Part shown: piece by piece, positions 17,150 to 26,211 of the stretch
Layout of the letters: each line of letters opens with the position of its first letter
Position numbering within the stretch: position 1 is the stretch's first letter
Notes under the pieces: generated by a model
What the model was told of the DNA's origin: nothing
Seen by the model: only the letters and a program-made list of their open reading frames with translations
Databases searched by the model: none
Position numbers and translations under genes: made by a program
Assembly: GCF_050122995.1 (NCBI RefSeq)
Contig: NZ_JBNLIA010000004.1
Span: 186,001-250,000, forward strand
Direction of reading: 5' to 3'
Length of the DNA: 64,000 nt
DNA from: Haloparvum alkalitolerans
GTDB lineage: Archaea > Halobacteriota > Halobacteria > Halobacteriales > Haloferacaceae

Positions 17150-18001
17150 CTACGCCGACTCCGGGGCCGACGTGGTCCCCAGCACCTCGACCTCGTCGCC
17201 GACCGCGATCTCGGCGCCCGCGGTCGCCGCCGGCGTCTCCGTGTTCACCATCAGCCGGAAGTCGTGGTCGAACCAGTCGCCGCCCGACCACTCGGGCATG
17301 GTGGCGCGGCGGCGCTCCAGAAACGTCTCCCGGAACCCCGGCGTCTCGGAGCCGGTGTCCGGGTCGCGGCTCGGCACGACACACCGCTGACAGGGGTTGA
17401 CGCCCAGCAGCTCGGCGTCGCCGACTCGGAACCGGACCCGCGACGCGCGGTCGGCGAACAGGCGGTCCTCCCAGAACGCGGGGCAGTCCGCGAGGACGAC
17501 GTTCGGTCGCAGTCGCCGACACATCTCGTCGGCGTCGACGCCGTCGTACCACGAGGCTACCTCCGCGAGCGTCGCACGCGAGACGACCGTGGGGCCGCGC
17601 GCGCTCGCGTCGTCGGGGAACCCGCCGTCGTCGCGGACCACGTGCACGGGATAGCCGTAGTGCTCACCGAGCCACGCGGCCATGGCCTCCGTCCCGCCCG
17701 GCAGGTCGAACGTCCGCGGGCCGCGGTCCGGCGTCGCGAGCGTGACGCTCGCGGGCGTCGCGTCGGCCGGTTGCGGGAGGTCGTAGGAGGCGCGAACCTC
17801 GTGGACGCGGCGCTCGCTCTTGCCGTTCACGTAGCCGCCCCCGCCGCCGACGGAGGCGGTCTCGGGGTCCGCGTCCGCTTCGAGCACCGCGTACGAGCGG
17901 TCGCCCGCGAGCGGCGCGTCCTCCGGGAGTCGCGCCCGTTTGCGGTCGGCTCCGTCCATCGACTTCACCGGATAGGCGATCAACCGGTCGACGCGTGTCA
18001 T
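17150..18001 (-). CDS. MOSC domain-containing protein
   Basis: Protein of 283 aa with an N-terminal MOSC beta-barrel (residues 1-115, VDRLIAYPVKSMDG) and a MOSC domain whose conserved cysteine region is NPCQRCVVPSRDPDTG. This is the domain pair of the mARC/YcbX group, which binds molybdenum cofactor and reduces N-hydroxylated compounds, and of sulfurases. A GGGGGYVNGK insertion is Gly-rich. Function inferred from family; no electron-transfer partner is encoded next to it. Confidence 0.88.
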   Translation of the reverse strand: MTRVDRLIAYPVKSMDGADRKRARLPEDAPLAGDRSYAVLEADADPETASVGGGGGYVNGKSERRVHEVRASYDLPQPADATPASVTLATPDRGPRTFDLPGGTEAMAAWLGEHYGYPVHVVRDDGGFPDDASARGPTVVSRATLAEVASWYDGVDADEMCRRLRPNVVLADCPAFWEDRLFADRASRVRFRVGDAELLGVNPCQRCVVPSRDPDTGSETPGFRETFLERRRATMPEWSGGDWFDHDFRLMVNTETPAATAGAEIAVGDEVEVLGTTSAPESA

Positions 18002-18078
18002 GGGATCCGGTGGGGACGCGCAATGAAAGAAATGTCGTCGCCGGGCCGGATGCGCGCCGGCTCGGCGGGGCGGTCGCG

Positions 18079-18846
18079 TTACTCCTCGTCGTCAGTCGCG
18101 TCGTCGTCAGTCGCGTCCTCGCCGTCGTCCTCGTCCGGGAGGCCGGCGACGACGTCGTCGATCTCGTCCTCCGAGAGGACGCGGTAGCCGTCCTCGGTCA
18201 CGGTGGCGACGGAGATGTCGTCCGCGTCGAGGTCCTCCTCGTGGACGCGAAGGGCGCGCACGGCGAGTTCGACGCCCTCCTCGACGGTGAGTTCCGCGTT
18301 CCACTCCTCCTCCAGGAACGACTGGATGTCCTGCCGGCCGCCGCCGATGACGGTCGCCTTCCACTCGTGGGGCGTGCCCGAGGGGTCGGCGCCGAACAGG
18401 CGCGGCTCGCCGTTCTCGATGCCGCCGATGAGCAGCGCGGCGCCGTACGGGCGCGTGCCGCCCAGCTGCGTGTTCTCTTGGACGTGGTCGGTGACGTGCT
18501 TGGTCAGCGTCTCGACGCCGACCGGCTCGCCGTAGCGGAGCCGGTTCATCTGCGTCTGCCGGCGCGCGAAGTCGATCAGCTGGCGCGCGTCCGCGACGTG
18601 GCCCGCGCTCGCGGTGCCGACGTGGTCGTCGAGCTTGTGGAGCTTCTCGATGCTCTCCGCCTCCATCAGCGAGGAGGAGGCGCGGCTCATCGCCGCGAGG
18701 ACGACCCCGTCCTCGGTACGGACGCCGACGCTCGGCGCGCCGCGCGAGACCGCCTCGCGGGCGTACTCGACCTGGTAGATCCGGCCGTCCGGGGAGAACA
18801 GCGAGGTCCCGCGGTCGTACGCCTGCTGGTCGTTGCCCTGCATCAT
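18079..18846 (-). CDS. psmA: Proteasome subunit alpha
   Basis: Archaeal 20S proteasome alpha subunit, 255 aa, forming the outer seven-membered gate rings. The N-terminal YDRGTSLFSPDGRIYQVEYA is the signature of the alpha gating helix, followed by the NTN-hydrolase fold without a catalytic Thr. The C-terminal tail is Asp/Glu-rich with a repeated DDDATDDE. GGAGG lies just before the tandem ATG codons at 18846 and 18843. The beta subunit is not encoded here. Confidence 0.96.
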   Translation of the reverse strand: MMQGNDQQAYDRGTSLFSPDGRIYQVEYAREAVSRGAPSVGVRTEDGVVLAAMSRASSSLMEAESIEKLHKLDDHVGTASAGHVADARQLIDFARRQTQMNRLRYGEPVGVETLTKHVTDHVQENTQLGGTRPYGAALLIGGIENGEPRLFGADPSGTPHEWKATVIGGGRQDIQSFLEEEWNAELTVEEGVELAVRALRVHEEDLDADDISVATVTEDGYRVLSEDEIDDVVAGLPDEDDGEDATDDDATDDEE

Positions 18847-18980
18847 CGCCCTCCGTCCTGCGTCGTTCGGCGTGCGTTCATTAGCGTCCCGTACACGCCC
18901 GGCAGGGAAAAACCCTCCTTAACCGGCCCACGCCGCGGCCGCCGAGGCCCTCTTCCCGCTCGAAGCGAGACCCGTCCCAG

Positions 18981-19583
18981 TCACTCGAAGTAGCGACGCG
19001 GCACGTACTCCCGGAAGCGCGACGGCACCCGGGACGCGAGCGCCGCCGCGATCTCCGGGAGACGGCGTCGAAGCGCCACGTAGACCGCCGAGACCGCGAG
19101 CATTCCGACGGCCGCGATCCATAGCGGCCCATCCGCCACGTACAGCACCGGCGCGGCGGCGACCGCCGCGATGGCCAGGTCCTCGGGGGAGCCGTCGTAC
19201 CGGATCCACCGTCTGGGCGCGATCCACTTGCCGCGCGCGTGGTCGTAGATGGCGCGGTCGGACCGGCCCTCCCACGGGCGGAGTTCGAGCCCGCCCCCGA
19301 ACACGTCCATCAGGCAGTGGAGCGCGGCGGCCGCCGTCAGCACCGCCGCCGCGAGGAGCCACGGGCCGCCGGCGACCGCCGCCGCGGCCGCGAGGAGCGC
19401 CGCGGCGACCGTGTAGTAGACGGGGAAGTGAAGCGTCCGGCGGTGCCCCCGGTAGAGGTCCAGGTCCGGCAGGGCGCCGCCGACGAGTCCGGCCACCAGA
19501 AGGAGCGGGGCAAGCTCGGGCGACCGCAGGGCGACGGGCACCGCGAGCGCCATCCCCGCCAGCGCGTGGGTCGTCTGCATCAT
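18981..19583 (-). CDS. Membrane-bound metal-dependent hydrolase-like protein (YdjM/DUF457 type)
   Basis: Polytopic protein, 200 aa, starting MMQTTHALAGMALAVPVAL, where the early His is the first metal ligand in this family. LPDLDLYRGHRRTLHFPVYY carries the Asp and His pair, and a later HCLMD follows. Four or five hydrophobic segments are visible. It resembles YdjM/LexA-binding-type inner membrane proteins whose reaction is not established. ATG 19583 is preferred to an upstream TTG. Confidence 0.75.
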   Translation of the reverse strand: MMQTTHALAGMALAVPVALRSPELAPLLLVAGLVGGALPDLDLYRGHRRTLHFPVYYTVAAALLAAAAAVAGGPWLLAAAVLTAAAALHCLMDVFGGGLELRPWEGRSDRAIYDHARGKWIAPRRWIRYDGSPEDLAIAAVAAAPVLYVADGPLWIAAVGMLAVSAVYVALRRRLPEIAAALASRVPSRFREYVPRRYFE

Positions 19584-19721
19584 GTTTCGTCCCAACCGAG
19601 GCGACAGAAGGGCATAAGGGTGTCCCCGGACTTCAAGACCGGGTCACGGGAGCCGTGCGACCGGGCGTCACGGCCGGTCCGTGCGGCAATTCCTTTTAGT
19701 CCTCCGCCGCGAAGCGCGCCC

Positions 19722-20945
19722 ATGACGACGATTAAGGACAGCGTCCACGACCACATCGAGGTCGAGGGCGTCGCCGCGGCCCTCCTCGACACGCCGGCGG
19801 TCCAGCGGCTCAGACACGTCAAGCAGTTGGGGACGGTCCAACTCGTGTACCCCTCCGCGAACCACACCCGGTTCGAGCACAGCCTCGGCGTCTACCACCT
19901 CGCCTCCGAGGCGCTCGCGCACCTCGGCGTCGACGGCAAGCGGGCCGACCGCGTGGAGGCGGCCGCGATGCTCCACGACGTTGGTCACGGACCCTTCAGC
20001 CACAACATCGAGGAGCTCACCCACCGTCACACGGGCAAGTACCACGACGACGTGGACGGACTGCTCGCGGAGGGGGCGGTCGGCGAGGTCCTGCGCGAGC
20101 ACGACCTCGACCCGAGCCGCGTCGCGGACCTCGTCGCGGGCGAGGGACAGTTCGGCCAACTCGTCTCGGGGGAACTCGACGTGGACCGGATGGACTACCT
20201 CGTGCGCGACGCCCACCACACCGGCGTCCCTTACGGCACCATCGACACAGGGCGGCTGGTCCGCGAGCTGACGTTCGTCGACGGCGAACTCGTCCTCGAC
20301 GAGGGGAACGTCCAGACCGCCGAGAGCCTCCTGCTGGCGCGGGCGCTGATGAATCCTGTCGTCTACACCCACCACGTCGCGCGGATCTCGAAGGCCATGC
20401 TTCGGCGCGCCGCCGAGCGCCTGCTGGAGGCGCCGGACGTGACTGCCGGACAGGTGCGGCGGATGGACGACCACGAACTGCTCGTCGCGCTGCGCACGAA
20501 CCCGGAGAGCGGCGGCCTCGTCGGCCGGTACGACCGACGCGACCTCTACAAGCGCGCGGTGTGGGCCGAGTACGGCGACGTGCCGGAGTCGGTCCGCGAG
20601 GCCGATCACGAGCGGGTGCGGGACCTCGAGGCGGAGATCGCCGCGACCGCGGGCGTGACGGACGCCGACGTGATCCTCGACGTCCCGTCGGAGCCGTCGA
20701 TGCGCGAGTCCACCGCGCGCGTGGTCGTCGGCGGGGAGGTCCGGCGGCTGGAGAAGCAGTCGCCGCTCGTCTCCGCGCTCCGGACCGCCCAGCGCAACCA
20801 GTGGCGCCTCGGCGTCTACGCGCCCGCTCCGGCCACCGACCGCGTCGGCCGGGCGGCCGCGAGCGTCCTCGGCCTGGAGGCGGACACCCTGATTAGCGAC
20901 GTGCGCCGCGGGCTGCCGACCACGCTGGACGAGTTCGGGAAGTAG
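19722..20945 (+). CDS. HD domain phosphohydrolase
   Basis: Protein of 407 aa related to dNTP triphosphohydrolases (SAMHD1/YwfO-like). Motifs: VQRLRHVKQLGTVQLVYP, HTRFEHSLG (first metal His), AAMLHDVGHGPFSHNIEE (HD) and DYLVRDAHHTG (distal Asp). Likely hydrolyses nucleotides in the cytoplasm, controlling dNTP pools; this is family-based. A box CCTTTTAG (19692-19699) stands 26 bp before ATG 19722, indicating a leaderless mRNA and supporting this start over the long upstream frame. Confidence 0.9.
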   Translation: MTTIKDSVHDHIEVEGVAAALLDTPAVQRLRHVKQLGTVQLVYPSANHTRFEHSLGVYHLASEALAHLGVDGKRADRVEAAAMLHDVGHGPFSHNIEELTHRHTGKYHDDVDGLLAEGAVGEVLREHDLDPSRVADLVAGEGQFGQLVSGELDVDRMDYLVRDAHHTGVPYGTIDTGRLVRELTFVDGELVLDEGNVQTAESLLLARALMNPVVYTHHVARISKAMLRRAAERLLEAPDVTAGQVRRMDDHELLVALRTNPESGGLVGRYDRRDLYKRAVWAEYGDVPESVREADHERVRDLEAEIAATAGVTDADVILDVPSEPSMRESTARVVVGGEVRRLEKQSPLVSALRTAQRNQWRLGVYAPAPATDRVGRAAASVLGLEADTLISDVRRGLPTTLDEFGK

Positions 20946-20956
20946 GCCGACGGGGA

Positions 20957-20970
20957 CGGCGCCGGCGCCG
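20957..20970. terminator. Palindrome between convergent genes (HD and IMPase)
   Basis: CGGCGCCGGCGCCG is a perfect 14-nt palindrome in the 31-bp gap between the HD protein stop and the convergent phosphatase stop. Similar GC-rich hairpins occur at other convergent junctions of the window. Confidence 0.35.
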
Positions 20971-20976
20971 AGACGG

Positions 20977-21780
20977 CTACCGCGGGTCGATCTCGTTGGC
21001 GGCCGCCAGCACCTCGTCGTGGAGGGCGCCGTTCGAGGCGACCAGCCCGGTCGAGTCGTGGCGCCAGCGGTCGCCGTCCAGGTCGGTCACGGTGCCGCCG
21101 GCCCGCCGGATCATGTGGACGCCGGCGACGGAGTCCCACGGGTTGCAGTCGACGTTGGTGATCACGCCCTCGATGGCGCCCTCAGCGACGGAAGCGAGCG
21201 CGGCCTGCGCGCAGCCGAACCGCCGGAGGTCGCCGAACCGCGAGACGATCGCCTCGCAGGCGCGAGCGTACTGGTCGCGCTCCTCGCGCGGCCACCAGAT
21301 GGTCGGGACGACGGCGGCCGTCTCGGGGTCGCTCACGTCGCTGACGGCGACGGGCTCGCCGTCGCGGTACGCGCCCGACTCGTCGGCGGTGTACACGTCG
21401 CCGAGCGCCGGGAGCGCCGAGGCCGCCGCCACCGGATCCCCGTCCGCGACCGCCGCGACCGCGGTGGCCCACGTCCGCATCCCCCGGACGTAGTTGTTCG
21501 TCCCGTCGATGGGGTCGATGACCCACGCCGCGCCGGTCTCGGGGACCGCCTTCAGTTCGTCGTCCTCCTCGCCGACCATCGCGTCCTCCGGGAACGCCCC
21601 CCGGATCACGTCGATCACCTCGCGCTGGGCGGCCCGGTCCGCCTCCGTCACCACGTCGGTCTTGCTCGCCTTCGTCTCCACCGCGATGTCCGTTCGGAAG
21701 TGCTCGTGGGCCACGCGCGACCCCGCCCGCGCCGCGCGCTCCGCGACCGTCGCCCGGTCCTCGGCCCGATCCTCGCTCAT
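20977..21780 (-). CDS. Inositol monophosphatase/FBPase family protein
   Basis: Mg-dependent phosphatase, 267 aa. VGEEDDEL (metal Glu), WVIDPIDGTNNYVRG (metal Asp-Asp and substrate loop) and CNPWDSVAGVHMIRRAGG (final metal Asp) are the three IMPase motifs. Archaeal members often dephosphorylate inositol-1-phosphate and fructose-1,6-bisphosphate. A dedicated fbp gene is present at 34012-34929, so this one more likely serves another phosphate ester. Confidence 0.9.
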   Translation of the reverse strand: MSEDRAEDRATVAERAARAGSRVAHEHFRTDIAVETKASKTDVVTEADRAAQREVIDVIRGAFPEDAMVGEEDDELKAVPETGAAWVIDPIDGTNNYVRGMRTWATAVAAVADGDPVAAASALPALGDVYTADESGAYRDGEPVAVSDVSDPETAAVVPTIWWPREERDQYARACEAIVSRFGDLRRFGCAQAALASVAEGAIEGVITNVDCNPWDSVAGVHMIRRAGGTVTDLDGDRWRHDSTGLVASNGALHDEVLAAANEIDPR

Positions 21781-21918
21781 ACCCGCCCTGCGCGACCGCG
21801 CCCCGTATACGCGTCGGTTCGGTGACGCGACCGCGCTCGCCGGCCGCGGATCGCCCCGACGATTAACTCGGTTCCGAATCAGGGTACCCTTAAGAGGACC
21901 GAACCGGTACGTCTCCCC

Positions 21919-22176
21919 ATGCGCCCGGAGGAAGCGGTCCGACAGCTCGAGTACGCCATCGACGCCAGCCTCGACGAGGAGGGCTCCCGCAGCGCGGCGA
22001 GCTACAAGCCGACGTTCGAGCGCGTCGCCACGCGCGCGGACGGCCGCGCCGTCTACGCGCTCGCGACGGAGCTCGCGGAGACGGTCGCCGACGGCACCCG
22101 CCCCTCGCCCGCCGAGGCCAACGCGGCGGCGGACCGGGTTGTCGACGACCGGATCTACACCGACGGCGGCCGGTAA
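21919..22176 (+). CDS. Small conserved-looking hypothetical protein
   Basis: Protein of 85 aa, acidic, predicted helical, without membrane segments or cysteines. It begins MRPEEAVRQLEYAIDASLDEE. Codon use matches neighbours (G/C in third position), it has a clear start after the AT-richer box TACCCTTAAG (21886-21895, about 28 bp upstream), and nothing competes for the region. I do not recognise a family. Confidence 0.6.
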   Translation: MRPEEAVRQLEYAIDASLDEEGSRSAASYKPTFERVATRADGRAVYALATELAETVADGTRPSPAEANAAADRVVDDRIYTDGGR

Positions 22177-22365
22177 TCAGGACGGTCGCGCGGTCGGCTC
22201 TCGTCATCCGTCGTCCTTTTCGAGCGGGTTTTGTGCGTCGTGAGGCTTCCGGACTGCGTTCCGCCGCCATTTATGTAACACCGCGGTCGGTGTTGCCGTC
22301 CCCTCGGTCCCGACGCGGACCGCCGCGGAGCGAACATCCTTGTACCGCGGGCCGAAGGTGTGGGT

Positions 22366-22926
22366 ATGAGCCAGACACACACGCCGGCGTTCGTCGGGGC
22401 GCTCGACGACCTCGGTGTCGAGCACTCGCGGGCGACGCCGGCCGACTGCGCGGACGCGGTCGCGGCGGCGGTCGAGGGCGACGCGGTCGGCGTCCCTCTC
22501 GGCGACGGCCTCGCGCTGCCCGACGCCGTCGAGACGGCGCCGACGAACGGCGACCTCGAGGCTGCGGACACGGGCGTCACGCCCGCGGGGTTCGCGGTCG
22601 CGGAGACCGGGAGCGTCCACCTCCCCTCGGACGCCGCCGGCGTCGAGCCCGTGAGCCTCTACCCGTTCAGACACGTCGCGGTCGTGCGGGAGTCGGCGGT
22701 CCTCCCGGACGTGCCGGCCGCCGTGGCGCAGTACGGGGAGGTCCTGCGGAACGGCGGGTCGGGCGTGCTCGCCACCGGTCCGAGCGCGACGGCGGACATG
22801 GGCGAACTCGTCGTGGGCGCGCACGGGCCGGGCGAGGTGCACGTCGTGGTCGTCGAGGACGGCGACGACCGCGACGACGGCGACGACGCGACGGCCGCGG
22901 ACCGGGCGGAGGGCGACGATGAGTAA
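22366..22926 (+). CDS. lutC: LUD domain protein, LutC-like
   Basis: Protein of 186 aa from the LUD (lactate utilisation) family, corresponding to LutC/YkgG. VTPAGFAVAETGSVHLPSD is the family core and GVLATGPSATADMGELVVGAHGPGEVHVVV the C-terminal signature. It works with LutA and LutB in iron-sulfur-dependent oxidation of L-lactate to pyruvate. ATG 22366 is preferred to a GTG 6 bp upstream. Its stop overlaps the next gene by 8 bp, so the two form one translation-coupled unit. Confidence 0.88.
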   Translation: MSQTHTPAFVGALDDLGVEHSRATPADCADAVAAAVEGDAVGVPLGDGLALPDAVETAPTNGDLEAADTGVTPAGFAVAETGSVHLPSDAAGVEPVSLYPFRHVAVVRESAVLPDVPAAVAQYGEVLRNGGSGVLATGPSATADMGELVVGAHGPGEVHVVVVEDGDDRDDGDDATAADRAEGDDE

Positions 22927-25174
22927 GTCCGACCGCGCGGCCCGCATCCGGGAGGTGATGCGCGAGGAGGGCGACTCCGTGGGCCACCACGCGCGCAGCC
23001 ACGAGGAGGGCCGCCGGGAGGCGGTGCGGGACCTGCCCGACTACGAGACGCTGAAGGGCCGCGCTCGCGCCACGAAGGAGGACGCCATCGAGCGCCTGCC
23101 GGAGTTGATCGAGGACCTTCGCGAGAGCGTCGAGGCCAACGGCGGCACGCTCTACGTCGCCGACGACGCCGCGGACGCGAACCGGTACATCACCGAGACC
23201 GTCGGCGACGCCGACACCGTCGTGAAGTCGAAGTCGATGACCACCGAGGAGATCGAGGTCAACGACGCGCTCGCCGAGGCGGGCGTCGACGCCGTCGAGA
23301 CCGACCTCGGCGAGTGGGTGATCCAACTGGCGGGCGAGTCCCCCTCCCACCTCGTCGGGCCCGCCGCGCACAAGCCCCGCGAGGCCATCGCGGAGCTGAT
23401 CGCCGCGGAGTTCGACCTCGCGGACCCGCCCGAGACCGCCGAGGAGCTGACCGCGTTCGCCCGCGAGAAGCTCTGGGAGACGATCCGCACCGCGGACGTG
23501 GGGATGACCGGCGCGAACTTCGTCGTCGCGGAGTCCGGCTCCATCGCGCTCGTGACGAACGAGGGGAACGCGCGCAAGGTCGCGACGACGCCGGACACCC
23601 ACGTCGCCGTCGCGGGCGTCGAGAAGGTGATCCCGACCGTCGAGGACCTGGAGCCGTTCGTGGAACTGCTCGGTCGCTCCGGCACCGGCCAGGACCTGAC
23701 CGTCTACACCTCCCTCCTGACCCCGCCGACCGCGAGCCCGGTGCCGGACTTCTCCGACCCGGACGCGCCGCTCGTCGACGAAGAACCCGGCCCCTCCGGA
23801 GAAGCGAACCCCGACCGCGAGTTCCACCTCGTCCTGATCGACAATGGGCGACTGGCGATGCGGGACGACGAGGACCTGAAGGAGACGCTCTACTGCATCC
23901 GGTGTGGCGCCTGCGCGAACTCCTGCGGCAACTTCCGGAGCGTCGGCGGCCACGTCTTCGGCGGCGAGACGTACACCGGCGGCATCGCTGGCGGCTGGGA
24001 GGCCGGCATCGAGGGGCTCGACACCGCCGCGGAGTTCAACGACCTCTGTACCGGCTGTTCGCGGTGCGTCCCGGGCTGTCCGGTGGAGATCGACATCCCG
24101 TGGATCAACACGGTCGTCCGCGACCGGATCAACCGCGGCGAGGCCGGCGCGGGCGAGTTCGACCACCTCGTCGACGGGCTGACGCCGGACGAGGAGCCCG
24201 CGGGCCTGGACCTGGGCACGCGGCTCGTCGGGAACTACGCGACGCTGGCGGAATGGGGCCACCGGACCGCCCCCGTCGCGAACCGCCTCGCGAACGCCGG
24301 TCCGGTCCGGTCAGTCCTGGAGCGCGTCGCGGGGATCGACCGCCGGCGCGATCTCCCGGAGTTCGCGTCCGAGAGCCTCGTCGAGTGGTTCGCGGCGCGG
24401 GGCGGCCCCGCCGTCGCCGCCGACGAGGCCGAGCGCGAGGCGGTCGTCTACCCCGACACGTACACGAACTACGTGGATCCGGACCGCGGGAAGGCGACCG
24501 TTCGGACCCTCGAAGCCCTCGGCGTCCACGTCCGCGTCCCGGACCTGCCGCCGAGCGGCCGGCCGCCGCTCTCGCAGGGGATGGTCGCGACTGCAGAGGC
24601 GCGGGCGGAGGCCCTCTCGGACGCGGTCGCCGGGCACCTCGACGCCGGCCGCGACCTGGTGGTCGTGGAGCCGAGCGACCTCGCGATGGTCCGCTCGGAG
24701 TACGAGAAGTTTCTGGCGCCGGCTGCCTTCGATCGGATCGCCGAGGGCACCTACGACGCGATGGAGTACGTGCACGGCCTGATCGACAACGACGCGGGTG
24801 GCGGGCTCGACGCGCTCGTCCACGGCGGGGGGGACGAAGGAGGCCGCGACCGCGAGGTCGCCTATCACCCGCACTGTCAGGCGCGGACGGTCGGCGTGGC
24901 CGCCCACGCGACCGAGGTGCTGGAGCGCGCCGGCTTCGACGTGCTGGAGTCCGACACCGAGTGTTGCGGCATGGCCGGCTCGTTCGGCTACAAGGCCGAC
25001 TACTACGAGCTGAGTCTGGACGTGGGCGAGCCGCTGGTCGAGCAGTTCGGGGGGAGCGACCGGACGCTGGTCGCGACCGGAACCTCCTGCGGCGAACAGC
25101 TCGACGCGCTGTTGGACCGGCCGGCCCGGCATCCGATCGAGCTGATCGCACCGCGAGAGCAGCCGACCTCGTAG
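22919..25174 (+). CDS. Fused LutB-LutA-type lactate oxidation iron-sulfur protein
   Basis: Protein of 751 aa joining functions usually on separate genes. The LutB-like LUD domain spans roughly 60-290, with KSKSMTTEEIEVN and NFVVAESGSIALVTNEGN. Two ferredoxin-type clusters begin near residues 325 (CIRCGACANSCG) and 377 (CTGCSRCVPGCP). A C-terminal LutA/GlpC-like region follows, with YHPHCQARTVG and ECCGMAGSFGYK near 682. The first CCG-type site is degenerate (PSGRPPLSQG in place of CCG), so one cysteine-rich half may not bind a cluster. Together with LutC it should oxidise L-lactate and feed electrons to the quinone pool. Confidence 0.88.
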   Translation: MSKSDRAARIREVMREEGDSVGHHARSHEEGRREAVRDLPDYETLKGRARATKEDAIERLPELIEDLRESVEANGGTLYVADDAADANRYITETVGDADTVVKSKSMTTEEIEVNDALAEAGVDAVETDLGEWVIQLAGESPSHLVGPAAHKPREAIAELIAAEFDLADPPETAEELTAFAREKLWETIRTADVGMTGANFVVAESGSIALVTNEGNARKVATTPDTHVAVAGVEKVIPTVEDLEPFVELLGRSGTGQDLTVYTSLLTPPTASPVPDFSDPDAPLVDEEPGPSGEANPDREFHLVLIDNGRLAMRDDEDLKETLYCIRCGACANSCGNFRSVGGHVFGGETYTGGIAGGWEAGIEGLDTAAEFNDLCTGCSRCVPGCPVEIDIPWINTVVRDRINRGEAGAGEFDHLVDGLTPDEEPAGLDLGTRLVGNYATLAEWGHRTAPVANRLANAGPVRSVLERVAGIDRRRDLPEFASESLVEWFAARGGPAVAADEAEREAVVYPDTYTNYVDPDRGKATVRTLEALGVHVRVPDLPPSGRPPLSQGMVATAEARAEALSDAVAGHLDAGRDLVVVEPSDLAMVRSEYEKFLAPAAFDRIAEGTYDAMEYVHGLIDNDAGGGLDALVHGGGDEGGRDREVAYHPHCQARTVGVAAHATEVLERAGFDVLESDTECCGMAGSFGYKADYYELSLDVGEPLVEQFGGSDRTLVATGTSCGEQLDALLDRPARHPIELIAPREQPTS

Positions 25175-25258
25175 GGGAAGTCGCCTCTCCCGTCCGACCG
25201 TCAGACGCGCGTCGGCGGACAACGAACGCTTATTAGGCGCGCTCGTGACCACACGGGT

Positions 25259-25555
25259 ATGGACGCAGTTCCCGAGGAGATCACGAGCCTCGTCGGCCGC
25301 GAGGTCTACTCCAACAACGGCGTGTTCGTCGGCGAGGTCGAGGACGTGCGCCTCGACCTCGACGCCGAGTCGGTCACCGGGCTCGCGCTGGCGGAGTTGA
25401 ACGGCGAGCTGTTCGCGGGGACGGACATCGGACGCAACACCGGCGTCATCGTTCCGTATCGGTGGGTTCGGGCGGTCGGCGACGTGATCCTCGTCAACGA
25501 CGTCATCGAGCGCCTCGACCGCGGCGAGGAGGAGTCCGAGGAAGCGGCCGTCTGA
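25259..25555 (+). CDS. PRC-barrel domain protein
   Basis: Protein of 98 aa matching single PRC-barrel proteins. TSLVGREVYSNNGVFVGEVEDVRLDLD is the typical first strand pair and IVPYRWVRAVGDVILVND the second half. In archaea such proteins are abundant and linked to RNA metabolism and cell division (CdpB-type proteins interact with FtsZ/SepF in haloarchaea). A box GCTTATTAGG (25228-25237) lies 27 bp before ATG 25259, so it is probably leaderless. The next gene begins 3 bp after its stop. Confidence 0.88.
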   Translation: MDAVPEEITSLVGREVYSNNGVFVGEVEDVRLDLDAESVTGLALAELNGELFAGTDIGRNTGVIVPYRWVRAVGDVILVNDVIERLDRGEEESEEAAV

Positions 25556-25558
25556 CGC

Positions 25559-26176
25559 GTGACGCGACTGTCGACCGGCGTCCCGATCCTCGATCGGCGG
25601 CTCGACGGCGGGCTGGTGTCGGGGAGCGTCGTCGCGCTCGTCGCGCCGCCGGAGTCCCAGAGCGAACTCCTGGCGACCGCCTTCGCGGCGGCCGGCCCGA
25701 CGCTGTACCTCACGACGCTGCGCCCGGAGCGGTCGGTCCGCGAGTCGCTGGCGGCCGCCGGCGTCGAGGACGTCACTGTCCGCCAGTGTGACGCGGAGGC
25801 CCTCGCGACCGACCCCGCCGGCGTCCTCCGCGACCTGCCGACCGGCGGCCGGGTCGTGATCGACGTGATGAACCCGCTCGAACGGATGGAACGCCGGCGG
25901 GGGGCGGGCGTCGTCGCGGCCGTGAGCGACGCGGTCGAGGCGGAGGGGGGTGCGGCGCTGTTACACTGCCTGGAGGAGCCGGGACTCGACGACGGTCGCG
26001 TCCGGACGCTGGCGCTCGCGGACGTGGTCTGCTCGCTGGAGCTCAGCCACACTTCGCTGTCGATCGACAACCGGCTCCACGTGACGAAGTTCCGGAACGG
26101 CGCGGCGCTCACCGAGCCGATAAAGGTGAAGCTCGCCGACGCGGTCGAGGTGGACACCAGCCGGGACATCGCCTGA
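25559..26176 (+). CDS. RecA/RAD55-superfamily protein with degenerate Walker A
   Basis: Protein of 205 aa resembling KaiC/RAD55-type ATPase folds. STGVPILDRRLDGGLVSGSVVALVAPP matches the start of these domains, but the P-loop Gly-Lys-Ser/Thr is absent (APPESQSELL). GRVVIDVMNPLERM occupies the Walker B position. ATP hydrolysis is therefore doubtful. Starts with GTG 3 bp after the PRC-barrel gene, implying co-expression. Its role is unknown. Confidence 0.7.
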   Translation: MTRLSTGVPILDRRLDGGLVSGSVVALVAPPESQSELLATAFAAAGPTLYLTTLRPERSVRESLAAAGVEDVTVRQCDAEALATDPAGVLRDLPTGGRVVIDVMNPLERMERRRGAGVVAAVSDAVEAEGGAALLHCLEEPGLDDGRVRTLALADVVCSLELSHTSLSIDNRLHVTKFRNGAALTEPIKVKLADAVEVDTSRDIA

Positions 26177-26178
26177 GT

Positions 26179-26210
26179 GCGGCCGTCACCGCGGCGTCCC
26201 CGACGGCCGC
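26179..26210. terminator. Hairpin between convergent genes (RecA-like and DHH)
   Basis: GCGGCCGTC (26179-26187) and GACGGCCGC (26202-26210) form a 9-bp stem with a 14-nt loop in the 35-bp gap between two convergent stop codons. It could stop transcription from either side; no T-run is present. Confidence 0.45.
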
Positions 26211-26211
26211 T

